A stretch of DNA of 16,937 nt from Candidatus Woesearchaeota archaeon (GTDB lineage Archaea > Nanobdellota > Nanobdellia > Woesearchaeales > UBA10200), in contig JACPBN010000023.1 in assembly GCA_016180275.1 (NCBI GenBank), forward strand, positions 1-16,937, in the 5' to 3' direction. Made by a program: the position numbers and the translations under genes. Positions 1 through 7,524 of the stretch are shown one piece after another (the first letter of the stretch is position 1; every line of letters begins with the position of its first letter). A model generated the notes under the pieces. The model was not told where the DNA came from, ran no database searches, and saw only the letters and a list, made by a program, of their open reading frames with translations.

Positions 1-168
1 TTTGTTTTAAAAAAGAAAACTATCTCACTTTTGCTGTTTGGACTGTCATTTTCAGCTTTGGTTCTAACACATAACTTATCGGTATTTATGTTTCTGATTT
101 TCTTTTCAATGAATTTCCAGGATGTGCTGTCATACTTTTTGGAAGTTATTCAAGAGGAGAGGACATAG
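1..168 (+). pseudogene. Fragment of a multi-pass membrane protein, cut by the window edge
   Basis: The frame is open from base 1 to a TAG at 166-168. Residues about 7-35 are strongly hydrophobic and look like one or two membrane helices separated by a short THNLS turn. That pattern recalls archaeal membrane glycosyltransferase-like proteins, but this is only an impression. The last third of the frame overlaps the nucleotidyltransferase reading at 75-344 and looks less like real protein, so true homology may end near base 110. It could be the tail of a truncated gene joined to the next one, or a chance open frame. The upstream part lies outside the window. Confidence 0.3.
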
Positions 169-344
169 AAGGCTCTGATATTGATATTGCTATATTGACA
201 AACAAGAAACTTGAATTAAATTTAGAGAGATATAATAAAAAACTGGAAAGGCATATAAATATTCATGAAATATTAGTAGAGAAAATAAGTGCAGAGTTCA
301 AGGCAAATCTTTGGAATGGTATAGTATTGGAGGGATCCTGGTGA
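75..344 (+). pseudogene. MNT-type nucleotidyltransferase, 5'-truncated
   Basis: The frame opens after a TAA at 72-74 and ends at TGA 342-344. It contains the minimal nucleotidyltransferase signature: LFGSYSRGED followed by SDIDIAIL, meaning the GS motif plus the DxD metal ligands at about bases 135-190. The tail, ending NGIVLEGSW, is typical of archaeal MNT proteins. Members of this group usually carry an N-terminal winged-helix part of roughly 80-100 residues. Here that part is missing, the stop blocks extension, and no ATG, GTG or TTG precedes the catalytic motif. The gene therefore looks broken, or its start lies in another frame through an indel. The stop overlaps the GTG of the HEPN gene at 341, the usual layout of a MNT/HEPN toxin-antitoxin pair. 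Confidence 0.6.
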
Positions 345-751
345 AAGAATTTGAATTTTTCTTAAAAAAAGGAGATGTAAAAAAACAAGCTCCAGATAAT
401 AACCTTTCAGTTGCCACAATAAAGGAAAGCTTTGACAGGCTTAATCTTACAAAGAGTTTGCTGAATAAAGCTAAGCCAAAATATGTTCTTGAGAATGCGT
501 ATGAATCAATGAGAGAAGCAGCTGATTCAATACTTTACAAAGAAGGATTTAAGTCTTTTTCACATGAAGCATCAATCATCTATCTTTTAAGAAAAGGATT
601 CACAAATGATGAGATTAATGCTTTTGACAGATTTAGAAAAATAAGGAACGGAATTAAATATTATGGCAAAGATTGCGATAAAGAAGATGCAGAGGAGGCT
701 TTTTCTTTAGCCAAGAAGGTAGTCTCCAGAATAAGAGAAATGCTAGAATAA
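341..751 (+). CDS. HEPN domain protein, partner of MNT nucleotidyltransferase
   Basis: This is a small helical protein of about 136 residues, taken from GTG 341, which overlaps the TGA of the upstream MNT reading (GTGA). A start at 311 is possible but would run through the MNT tail. The sequence fits the HEPN fold: an SFDRLNLTKSLL helix, YESMREAADSIL, and near the end KIRNGIKYYGK in the position of the Rx4-6H nuclease motif. The histidine is replaced by tyrosine, as in a subset of archaeal HEPN proteins, so RNase activity is doubtful. In complete systems HEPN is the RNA-cleaving toxin and MNT the antitoxin that modifies it. Here the MNT partner is apparently damaged, so the pair may be a relic or have another role. 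The family call is good; activity is uncertain. Confidence 0.75.
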   Translation: MKEFEFFLKKGDVKKQAPDNNLSVATIKESFDRLNLTKSLLNKAKPKYVLENAYESMREAADSILYKEGFKSFSHEASIIYLLRKGFTNDEINAFDRFRKIRNGIKYYGKDCDKEDAEEAFSLAKKVVSRIREMLE

Positions 752-771
752 ATTATCTGAAAAGAATATTT

Positions 772-1677
772 ATGCCTCAAATAAAACTCTATATCGAAAA
801 AAACCTGGAAGAAAACGCTGGCATTTATTATGATGAAGCCAAGAAGCTCAAGAAAAAGATAGAGGGAGCTCACGAGGCATTAAAGAGGCATTATGCTAAG
901 TTAGAAGAATTGCAGAAGAAAAATGCCAAATTGGAGGCAAAAGAATCTGATAAACAACTAGAAAAAGCTCAGCAATCTGCGAGAAAAAAAGAATGGTATG
1001 AAAAATTTCGCTGGTTTATATCCAGTGAAGGATTTTTGTGCATTGGCGGCAAAGATTCAACTTCTAATGAAATTATAATTAAAAAGCATACTGACAAAGA
1101 TGATATTGTTTTCCATACAGATATGGCTGGCTCTCCTTTTTTTGTTGTGAAAGTGAATGAGAAGATAAATACTGTTGGAAAAGATGTAGAAGAAAAGAAT
1201 ATAAAAGAAGAAAAACAAGATGTAAAAAAAACTACAGAAACTCCAACTAAACAAACATTGCAGGAATGCGCAGATGCAACTGCTTGCTATTCCCGTGCAT
1301 GGAAACTAGGCTTGGCAGCTTTAAATGTTTTTTATGTAAAGCCAGAGCAGGTTAGCAAAGAAGCAAATACTGGTGAATATGTTGCAAAAGGAGCTTTTAT
1401 TATCCGCGGAAAAACTAATTATTTGCAGCCAGATATGAAAATAGCAGTAAGTGTTGGATCTAAAGAAAATGAGAAAATTGCAGGAAAGATAATTGCCGGC
1501 CCAGTCAGTGCAATTAAGAAAAATGCTGACAAAGACGCAAAAGTATTATTAATTATCCAAAGCAATGAAAAATCTAGCGATATAGCCAAATTTGTGCAAA
1601 AAAGACTTGGTACAGGAAGCTTAGATGAGATTATTGCAATGCTGCCAACTGGCGGATGCAAGGTTATTGAAAAATAG
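772..1677 (+). CDS. Stand-alone NFACT-R (DUF814) protein, C-terminal part of RqcH/NEMF
   Basis: The 301-residue protein begins with a basic coiled-coil stretch (about 15-75), including AKKLKKKIEGAHEALKRH, which in RqcH/Tae2/NEMF proteins follows the NFACT-N and HhH domains. The NFACT-R domain follows: W82 in the KFRWFISSEGFLCIGGKD block (about 78-95), SNEIIIKKH (98-106), DIVFHTDMAGSPFFVVK (111-127), then YSRAWKLGL and GAFIIRGKTNYL (about 207-218). A charged Lys/Glu-rich insert lies at about 130-160. Full archaeal RqcH proteins are about twice as long and bind the 60S/50S-peptidyl-tRNA complex in ribosome quality control. This one lacks NFACT-N, so it must work with a separate partner or have a narrower RNA-binding role. 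The start is ATG 772, 20 bases after the HEPN stop, with no clear Shine-Dalgarno. Confidence 0.85.
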   Translation: MPQIKLYIEKNLEENAGIYYDEAKKLKKKIEGAHEALKRHYAKLEELQKKNAKLEAKESDKQLEKAQQSARKKEWYEKFRWFISSEGFLCIGGKDSTSNEIIIKKHTDKDDIVFHTDMAGSPFFVVKVNEKINTVGKDVEEKNIKEEKQDVKKTTETPTKQTLQECADATACYSRAWKLGLAALNVFYVKPEQVSKEANTGEYVAKGAFIIRGKTNYLQPDMKIAVSVGSKENEKIAGKIIAGPVSAIKKNADKDAKVLLIIQSNEKSSDIAKFVQKRLGTGSLDEIIAMLPTGGCKVIEK

Positions 1678-1693
1678 TTGGAGAAGTGAAAAC

Positions 1694-2608
1694 ATGAACT
1701 GGCTCTTTTTTGTCATTGCTGGCGCATTTTTGCATGCATGTGGAAATATCACTGAAAAGATTACTGTCTCTAGGTATGTTAATCATAAAAATAGGTATAG
1801 CTATATGGTAATATTTTTTTTATGCTCTGCAATTGTTGCACTGATATTCCTGCCATTTGCAGATCTCGCCCAGATTTCATCTAAAGTATACCTGTTTCTG
1901 GCATTAAGGGTTCTGATAGCAATTATAGGCACTTACTTCTGGGTAAAGTTAATGATGAATGAAGAGGTAAGCAGGATTATTGGATTTATGTTCAGCTATA
2001 TCCTTGTGGCATTTGTTCTTGATTTTTTAATATTTAGCACAAAACTGTCACTTTTTGGTTATTTTGGCGGCATAGTCTTATTTTCAAGCGCAATACTTAT
2101 GACTTATAAGCCAACGAAAAGAATGTTTTTACATAAGAGCAATATTATTTATCTAATTATAATGATATTTGTCTGGGGAATATGGGCTATAGTAATCAAA
2201 AGCCTTACATACTATGTTAATACTGCAACTTACTTATTTATTGACAATTTAACTTTATTTTTAACAGGCATAGTGATTTTGGCAGCAAGCAGCAATCTCA
2301 GGCAAAATGTAAAGAAATTCTTTCATATTTCTAAATTGTTCTGGGCAAATATTTTCCTCCTTGAGGGATTTTACACATTAGGATTATTAACTTCATTCAG
2401 GGCATATTCACTGCAAAAGGTATCAGTGGTTGTGCCATTTGAGACTATACAGCCGACATTTGTATTCTTTATTGCCTTGTTTTTATCACATTATTTTCCA
2501 AAATATATAAAAGAGGAGATAGATAAGAAAACTATCAGTTACAAGATCGTGTCATTGATACTGCTCACGGTAGGAGTATATTTCATGATCAAGTATGGCG
2601 CAGAATGA
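1694..2608 (+). CDS. EamA/DMT-like multi-pass membrane transporter
   Basis: This is a protein of about 304 residues with roughly ten hydrophobic helices and short loops, the layout of the drug/metabolite transporter superfamily (two five-helix halves). The first half starts at MNWLFFVIAGAFLHACGN; the second begins after the basic loop TYKPTKRMFLHK. The pattern of GxI/A-rich helices, one ending in TYFWVKLMMNEEVSRI, fits EamA-like proteins. The substrate cannot be predicted. The start is placed at ATG 1694 because GGAG (1680-1683) lies at a suitable distance and the longer frame from 1625 would overlap the NFACT gene. Its 3' end overlaps the next gene by four bases (ATGA), so the two are translationally coupled. 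Confidence 0.7.
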   Translation: MNWLFFVIAGAFLHACGNITEKITVSRYVNHKNRYSYMVIFFLCSAIVALIFLPFADLAQISSKVYLFLALRVLIAIIGTYFWVKLMMNEEVSRIIGFMFSYILVAFVLDFLIFSTKLSLFGYFGGIVLFSSAILMTYKPTKRMFLHKSNIIYLIIMIFVWGIWAIVIKSLTYYVNTATYLFIDNLTLFLTGIVILAASSNLRQNVKKFFHISKLFWANIFLLEGFYTLGLLTSFRAYSLQKVSVVVPFETIQPTFVFFIALFLSHYFPKYIKEEIDKKTISYKIVSLILLTVGVYFMIKYGAE

Positions 2609-3564
2609 TGTCAGATAAAATGCATAAGCAAGTTGGAATATCAGATGTAAAATCAGTCCTTCATCCTAGAAACATTAATGCTAAAAAAGGCGATGCAGGC
2701 AGAGTTTTAATCATAGGCGGCTCTAAGGATTATATCGGTGCAGTTGCATTAGCTGGATTAGCAGCTTTTCGCTCTGGAGTTGATTCTGTTGTTATAGCTG
2801 CCCCTGAGAAAGCAGCTTATGCAATTAATGCTTTATCAGCAGATTTAGTCACTAAAAAAATTTCTGGAGAATATTTTGCTGAAAAGCATGTAAAAGAAGT
2901 TATCAAGTTAGCAGATAATGCAGATGTTGTGCTTATTGGCAATGGGCTTGGAAGAAATAAAAAAACAGAAAAATTTGTAAGAAAGCTTGTATCAGTATTA
3001 GAAAAAAACAAAAAGCCATATGTGCTGGATGCAGATGCAATCAAAGCAGTTTCTTTAAATGAGTGTAAAAATGCAATTTTAACTCCACATGCAAAAGAGC
3101 TTGAGATATTTTTGAGTAATTCAAAATTAAATATCATTAATAAGATAAAAGACATTGACACTAAAATAAAAGAAATTCAGAAACATCTCACTAATAATAT
3201 TATTCTCTTAAAAGGCAGAATTGACTATATATTTTTAAAAGACAGAGTAAAATTAAACAAGACAGGCAATCCAGGAATGGCAAAAGCAGGCACTGGAGAC
3301 GTATTAGCTGGATTAGTTGCAGGGTTTCTTGCGCAGAGCAAAATTAGAGATGGCAAAGATAAATTTGATATTAAAAAGGATGACAATAATTCTGCCAAAT
3401 TCAATTCCGCATGCGCTGCAGCTTTCATCAATGGGATGTTAGGAGACAGATTATTAGCCCAACGTAGCGGCAGAATTGCACTAAAAGCAGGTGTCTATAG
3501 TTATATTGCAAGCGATTTATTGAAAGATATAAGAAATACATTAGCAGATATAAAAAAGAATTGA
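2605..3564 (+). CDS. nnrD: ADP-dependent NAD(P)H-hydrate dehydratase
   Basis: This enzyme repairs damaged nicotinamide cofactors by dehydrating the S form of NAD(P)HX with ADP (EC 4.2.1.136) in the cytoplasm. It has a ribokinase-like fold. Visible motifs are KKGDAGRVLIIGGS (27-40), an Ala/Gly-rich helix up to AAFRSGVDSVVIAAP (52-67), VLIGNGLGRN (109-118), LTPHAKELEIF (159-169) and the nucleotide-binding loop NPGMAKAGTGDVLAGL (222-237). Bacterial and many archaeal proteins fuse an N-terminal NAD(P)HX epimerase; that domain is absent here. The loop after GFLAQ (about 245-265) is Lys/Asp-rich and longer than usual. It starts by ATGA overlap with the transporter; a second ATG at 2608 is also possible. 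Confidence 0.88.
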   Translation: MMSDKMHKQVGISDVKSVLHPRNINAKKGDAGRVLIIGGSKDYIGAVALAGLAAFRSGVDSVVIAAPEKAAYAINALSADLVTKKISGEYFAEKHVKEVIKLADNADVVLIGNGLGRNKKTEKFVRKLVSVLEKNKKPYVLDADAIKAVSLNECKNAILTPHAKELEIFLSNSKLNIINKIKDIDTKIKEIQKHLTNNIILLKGRIDYIFLKDRVKLNKTGNPGMAKAGTGDVLAGLVAGFLAQSKIRDGKDKFDIKKDDNNSAKFNSACAAAFINGMLGDRLLAQRSGRIALKAGVYSYIASDLLKDIRNTLADIKKN

Positions 3565-3617
3565 TTAGCTTTATATAGATAACTTATTTATACTATTGCA
3601 GATTAATCAGGTCTTAT

Positions 3618-3626
3618 AGAGGTGAT
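3618..3626 (+). promoter_or_regulatory. Strong Shine-Dalgarno without a following ATG
   Basis: AGAGGTGAT matches the complement of the archaeal 16S rRNA tail over eight contiguous bases (GAGGTGAT). It should serve the pilin-like gene, yet the first in-frame codons downstream are ATA (3629) and ATC (3632). GTG 3623 inside the motif runs into a TAA after seven codons. Confidence 0.6.
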
Positions 3627-3628
3627 AG

Positions 3629-4120
3629 ATAATCAAAAAGAGTAAAACTTCTAAAAAGAGAGATATTTATGATAATGCTATTTGTTCTAATACATCAGCA
3701 CAGCTATGGTCATATGACATAATTGTGGCTGTTGTCTTATTTATTCTTGCATTTATTGGATTTTATGCAATTCTGACAAGCTCAACACAGACAACTAAGA
3801 CAGAGCAGTTATCAAATGAAGGCAGCATAGTAGCAGCTGTTACAAGCTCTGCTGAAAGGCAGACAAACATTAGCTTTGTACAGGGAGATAGATTAAATAC
3901 AAAAAAATTCAATAGATTTGCAAATCAAAATTATAATGAGACAAGAAGGCAGCTTGGAATAGGAAAAGATTTCTGCATACATTTTGAGGATGCTGATGGG
4001 AATGTGATTAATATTACTGATAAAAATATAGGTTTAACTGGCAAGACAACAATAGGCAGCAGCAGAATAAATGTAACATTGAATGAAGCTGGAACGACTT
4101 TTAAATGCGGAGATGCATAG
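3629..4120 (+). CDS. Pilin-like single-span membrane protein, unknown function
   Basis: The product would be about 163 residues. A short Lys/Arg-rich N-terminus (IIKKSKTSKKRD) is followed by QLWSYDIIVAVVLFILAFIG, a hydrophobic helix. A Thr/Ser-rich extracytoplasmic part follows, with two cysteines (in DFCIHF and FKCGD) that could form a disulfide. This layout is common among small archaeal type IV pilin-like or secretory-pathway proteins; no known family was recognised. The start is a problem. The coding pattern and Shine-Dalgarno (3618-3626) point to 3629, where the codon is ATA. The first canonical start is GTG 3725, which falls inside the membrane helix and lacks a ribosome-binding site. 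Either ATA is used, or the start was mutated or misread, or a one-base shift joins GTG 3623 to this frame. Confidence 0.55.
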   Translation: MIKKSKTSKKRDIYDNAICSNTSAQLWSYDIIVAVVLFILAFIGFYAILTSSTQTTKTEQLSNEGSIVAAVTSSAERQTNISFVQGDRLNTKKFNRFANQNYNETRRQLGIGKDFCIHFEDADGNVINITDKNIGLTGKTTIGSSRINVTLNEAGTTFKCGDA

Positions 4121-4144
4121 TTTTATTCTTGGTTTATTAGCAAA

Positions 4145-4154
4145 CTTTTAATAG
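4145..4154 (+). promoter_or_regulatory. TATA box of the MATE gene (leaderless)
   Basis: CTTTTAATAG is centred about 27 bases before ATG 4177, so transcription should start at or next to the start codon. No Shine-Dalgarno precedes the gene, consistent with a leaderless mRNA. Confidence 0.5.
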
Positions 4155-4176
4155 TATTAGCAAGAACTACAATTTT

Positions 4177-5532
4177 ATGCGAGAACAGATTCTTAATGCG
4201 AACATACCGAAAACAATTCTGAAGCTTGCATGGCCCAACATGCTTGGCTTTTTGATGCAGGTTAGCTATAACATAGCTGATACTATATTTGTAGGCAGAT
4301 TAGGCGCAGAAGCAATTGCTGCTGTAAGTTTGGCTTTTCCTATAGATTTTTTTATGTATGCCCTGGGCGGCGGCTTAGTATCCGGAACAACAAGCTTAAT
4401 CTCCCGTTACATAGGCGCAAAGGAGTATAAAAATGCAGATAATGCGGCTGAGCATTCATTTTTAATTGCGTTAGTGCTGTCTTTATTCTTTACTGTTATC
4501 GGATTGTTATTTATGAAGCCATTGTTTATTTTCTTAGGCGCAACAAGCAGCATTTTGCCGATGAGCATAGAATATAGCAGATGGATTTTCTTAGGAAGCG
4601 CATCTATATTCTTTTTTCTAGCGGCATCTGCAATAATAAGAAGCGAAGGAGATATGAGGACATCAATGAAATTTATGGGAATTAGTGTAGTTTTAAATCT
4701 TATACTTGATCCATTATTCATCTTTGGCATTTCTATATTTGGTATTTCGATTATTCCTCCAATGGGCGTGGCAGGAGCAGCAATTGCAACTGTTATTGCC
4801 AGAGTTGTTGGATGTGTATTGGTTTTAAATCATTTATTGAAAGACAGATCAATGATAAAATTGCGATTAAAAGATTTCAGATATAAATATCTGTTCATTA
4901 AAAACATTTTTGCAGTTGGAATTCCAAGCTCATTATCACAGTTAGTCATGTCTGTTGGTGTTTTACTGCTTACAAAACTAACGGCAAACTTTGGAGAAAC
5001 TGCAATTGCGGCATATGGCATTGGATTTAAGCTTGATACTGTTGCGTTCCTGCCAACTTTAGGAATTGGAATTGCAATATTAACGATGGTAGGTCAGAAT
5101 ACAGGCGCAAAGAATTTTGTGCGAGCAAAAAAGATTTCATGGACAGGGTGCCTGATAGCAGGATTCTTTATGCTAACTATTTCGTTGATATTTCTCTCTG
5201 CACCTGAGTTTTTTATCTCTATATTCAATAACGATCCAATTTTAATAAGATATGGGGTCTCTTATCTCAAATACATTGCCCCAACTTATATATTCCTTGG
5301 GTTTATAATGATACTTGCATTTACATTCCAGGGATTTGGCCGCGGAGTTCCAGGTGTAGTAATTGCAATATTCAGGCTTGGAATTATTGCAGTCCCATTG
5401 GCATATTTGTTAGCATTAAATTTTGGTTTTGGATTGACAGGAGTGTGGATAGCAATTGCCGTATCTAATGTTTTAACAGCTTTGTTTAGCGTTGGGTGGT
5501 TTTATAGATTCAAGGCAAATAAAGCAATGTAA
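4177..5532 (+). CDS. MATE family Na+/H+-coupled multidrug/metabolite exporter
   Basis: The 451-residue integral membrane protein has about twelve helices, the normal MATE size. Diagnostic stretches are LAWPNMLGFLMQVSYNIADT (17-36), followed by IFVGRLGAEAIAAVSLAFPI, and GTTSLISRYIGAKEY near residues 70-85. The corresponding second-half elements are VGIPSSLSQLVMSVG, followed by TAIAAYGIGFKLD, and LTMVGQNTGAKN. MATE proteins expel cationic drugs or metabolites using Na+ or H+ gradients; the substrate here is unknown. The transcription unit looks monocistronic: its own TATA box lies upstream, and an AT-rich gap of 107 bases follows. Confidence 0.9.
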   Translation: MREQILNANIPKTILKLAWPNMLGFLMQVSYNIADTIFVGRLGAEAIAAVSLAFPIDFFMYALGGGLVSGTTSLISRYIGAKEYKNADNAAEHSFLIALVLSLFFTVIGLLFMKPLFIFLGATSSILPMSIEYSRWIFLGSASIFFFLAASAIIRSEGDMRTSMKFMGISVVLNLILDPLFIFGISIFGISIIPPMGVAGAAIATVIARVVGCVLVLNHLLKDRSMIKLRLKDFRYKYLFIKNIFAVGIPSSLSQLVMSVGVLLLTKLTANFGETAIAAYGIGFKLDTVAFLPTLGIGIAILTMVGQNTGAKNFVRAKKISWTGCLIAGFFMLTISLIFLSAPEFFISIFNNDPILIRYGVSYLKYIAPTYIFLGFIMILAFTFQGFGRGVPGVVIAIFRLGIIAVPLAYLLALNFGFGLTGVWIAIAVSNVLTALFSVGWFYRFKANKAM

Positions 5533-5549
5533 ATTCTCAGACTTATTTT

Positions 5550-5616
5550 CACTTAATTTGATTTTGTGTCAAAAATTAGATATAGTTGTATTTTTTTATT
5601 AGCCAAATGTTAAGTG
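5550..5616. repeat. Small inverted repeat between MATE and protease genes
   Basis: CACTTAA (5550-5556) and TTAAGTG (5610-5616) are perfect inverted copies about 53 bases apart, with a T-run (5591-5597) between them. They could form the stem of a terminator-like structure or paired operator half-sites before the protease gene. At seven bases in AT-rich DNA, chance is possible. Confidence 0.25.
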
Positions 5617-5639
5617 AGTAATATAATAGTCAATAAGAG

Positions 5640-6428
5640 GTGTTGAATATAACTACTCTTGAGACCAAAGTAAAAAAACCTGGTAGTTCTCAGCTAATAC
5701 AGCCCTCTTCACAAAGGGTAACACTCGACGAATTCTTAGTTGAGATTAAAGCTGCTAACCAACGCATTTCCACAACAACTAATAATGATTTAACAGCTAA
5801 TGACCCTATAATTAATATTAAATTATTAGTTGATAAATATTTTAGGAATCGGTATAAAGACAGATGGAAGGAAGTAGTTTATGAGATAATAAATGGTTGT
5901 GAAAAGATATACCGCAATGCTTTATATCCAGATAACACAGAAGATAATCAAGCAAGAATCAGGCTTAGAATAGCTTCAATAGCATATTTTGGGAATAATA
6001 CTTCCAATGCCGGAAGAATACTTGATAAAATGAATGAACAGAGTCTTGTTGATAAACATACAGTAGTTCTATTTCTTACTGGCAGAAATATTTATACGGG
6101 AGGTAAAATAAAAAAATGCAAAGAGGTAGAAGGATTGGCATATTTTCCATGGAGATATTGTGTCGTAGAATGTAGAAAAACCGATACATCCTATTTAGCA
6201 AAAATTGTAGCACATGAATTTGCCCATAACTTTGGCGCAGACCACTGCACGGATACAACCTGCATAATGTGTCAAGAGGGTATTGATGACTTGACAACTG
6301 GTTTTGATGAAAAAGCAAAGAAAAAGATTAGATATGCATTAGCTGCAAGAGCCTTAAATAATGCTTCAGGGATAGGTGAAAAAAAAGAGAGAATAAGAAA
6401 AATTAGGCCTTCTTATGAAAATCGATGA
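5640..6428 (+). CDS. Metzincin zinc protease, reprolysin (M12B)/archaemetzincin-like
   Basis: The 262-residue protein has the full metzincin zinc site HEFAHNFGADH (192-202): three His ligands, the catalytic Glu193, and a Met-turn candidate M210 very close behind. The upstream order resembles reprolysins: LLVDKYF (62-68), VVYEIINGCEKIYRNAL (79-95), HTVVLFLTGRNI (140-151), EGLAYFPWRYC (164-174), then VAHEFAH. The stretch HCTDTTCIM also matches the HCx4CxM part of archaemetzincin, but the later CxxC of that family is absent. No signal peptide or membrane helix is visible, so it is probably cytoplasmic. The first ~55 residues are polar and probably disordered; the tail is basic. The start is uncertain: GTG 5640 and TTG 5643 sit within or against the GAGGTG ribosome-binding motif, and ATA 5649 has the best spacing. 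The fold call is firm; the substrate is unknown. Confidence 0.8.
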   Translation: MLNITTLETKVKKPGSSQLIQPSSQRVTLDEFLVEIKAANQRISTTTNNDLTANDPIINIKLLVDKYFRNRYKDRWKEVVYEIINGCEKIYRNALYPDNTEDNQARIRLRIASIAYFGNNTSNAGRILDKMNEQSLVDKHTVVLFLTGRNIYTGGKIKKCKEVEGLAYFPWRYCVVECRKTDTSYLAKIVAHEFAHNFGADHCTDTTCIMCQEGIDDLTTGFDEKAKKKIRYALAARALNNASGIGEKKERIRKIRPSYENR

Positions 6429-6545
6429 AAAAATTACAGGCATTATAGAGCAAAAAGCAATACATATGCAGGATAATTATAGTGAACAGGTTATTATTTT
6501 ATCATATTTATTTTGATTGGCTGTTTTTTCTAAATCAGAATACAC

Positions 6546-7184
6546 TTATTCTGGTCTTAACAGATTGACATTCACCTTACAATTATTCTTAAAAGTCACT
6601 CCATCCTCCCACTTGCCGACAATATCACCATAATGCATAGGAATTGCTAATTTTGGCTTAAATGTATTTGCAGCATTTGCTGCTTCTATTGCATCCATTG
6701 TGTAAGTCCCGCCAATAGGCAAAAATGCTATATCAATGTTTTTTGATGCCAGCGCAAGCATTTCTGGAGTAACATCTGTATCACCTGCATGATAGATTCT
6801 TTGGTTATTTGCCTTAAAGACATAGCCGTTCCAGTTGTTTTTTCTTGGATGGAATTGTTTTGCTGGATTGTAAGCTGGAATTGATTCTATCTCTATACCA
6901 AAAACATTTAATTTGTTGCCATGTGCTAATACTCTTGAATTTTTAGGAAATTTATCTGCAACTTCCTGCACAGAAACTATCACAGTCTCTGGTTTTAGTA
7001 TCTTTTTGATATCATCTGGAGAGAAATGGTCAAAATGCGGATGGCTTACAAGAATCAGGTCAGCCTTATCTTCAGGTGCATTAGTATTTTTTAATTTCCA
7101 GGGATCGCAGTAAATGACTTTATTTGTAACTCTGTCATAAATCTTAAATGATGCATGTCCGAGCCAGGTGATGTTTTGCGGCAT
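6546..7184 (-). CDS. Metallo-beta-lactamase-fold hydrolase (UPF0173/YtkL-like)
   Basis: The 212-residue cytoplasmic protein starts MPQNITWLGHASFKIY, as this hydrolase group does. The metal-binding motif HPHFDH (48-53; HxHxDH) is intact, followed by YHAGDTDVTPEM (131-142) with Asp135 and by IPMHYGD (181-187), which supplies the last metal ligand. The size and motif order match UPF0173 proteins, whose physiological substrate is not established; related UlaG-type enzymes hydrolyse lactones. The gene is flanked by the convergent protease gene and the divergent small ORF at 7298, so it appears monocistronic. The start is ATG 7184; no strong Shine-Dalgarno lies upstream. Confidence 0.88.
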   Translation of the reverse strand: MPQNITWLGHASFKIYDRVTNKVIYCDPWKLKNTNAPEDKADLILVSHPHFDHFSPDDIKKILKPETVIVSVQEVADKFPKNSRVLAHGNKLNVFGIEIESIPAYNPAKQFHPRKNNWNGYVFKANNQRIYHAGDTDVTPEMLALASKNIDIAFLPIGGTYTMDAIEAANAANTFKPKLAIPMHYGDIVGKWEDGVTFKNNCKVNVNLLRPE

Positions 7185-7229
7185 TGTTTACCTTGCTAAA
7201 ATAAGATTAGAATCATTATAATTATTAAG

Positions 7230-7237
7230 TTTAAATA
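7230..7237 (+). promoter_or_regulatory. Candidate TATA box for the small ORF at 7298
   Basis: TTTAAATA lies about 65 bases before the start codon. This would give a leader of roughly 35-40 bases that includes the AAGGA ribosome-binding site at 7283-7287. Confidence 0.35.
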
Positions 7238-7297
7238 TTTTATTGCTTTTTGATAAAAAAGTAGTAGTATATTGCAGGACCTAAGGAAGCCAGTGTG

Positions 7298-7492
7298 ATG
7301 TGCAAGAGACTATCTGGCAAAGATAAAGAAGGTGCAGAAAAGTTTAGGTTTGATAGATTAAGAAAAAAATGCGTAACTGCAATGGCAAACATACTAAGCA
7401 GTCTCTACAGCAATGATGAAGAAAGATGGAAGAAGTGCAAGGAGCTTGTGCCTGATGATTACGATGATTGCATAAAAGGGTTGGATTATTAA
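7298..7492 (+). CDS. Small charged Cys-containing protein, unknown
   Basis: This is a protein of about 64 residues, taken from ATG 7298; GTG 7295, immediately before, is an alternative. AAGGA at 7283-7287 is a plausible ribosome-binding site and a TATA-like sequence lies at 7230-7237. The product is highly charged, has no signal peptide or membrane segment, and contains four cysteines: one at the start, one in KKCVTAM, one in WKKCKEL and one in YDDCIKG. The regular KC/DC spacing could bind a metal or be incidental. Two amphipathic helices seem likely. I do not recognise a family. The support for a real gene is the promoter plus ribosome-binding site and the lack of any competing frame in the gap. 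Confidence 0.5.
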   Translation: MCKRLSGKDKEGAEKFRFDRLRKKCVTAMANILSSLYSNDEERWKKCKELVPDDYDDCIKGLDY

Positions 7493-7524
7493 ATTATAAG
7501 AGATTAGATTCTGAATAGTAATAT

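Noticed and set aside
6415..6516. 33-codon ORF starting inside the end of the metzincin gene
   Set aside because: It has no ribosome-binding site and no recognisable composition, and it overlaps the protease gene out of frame.
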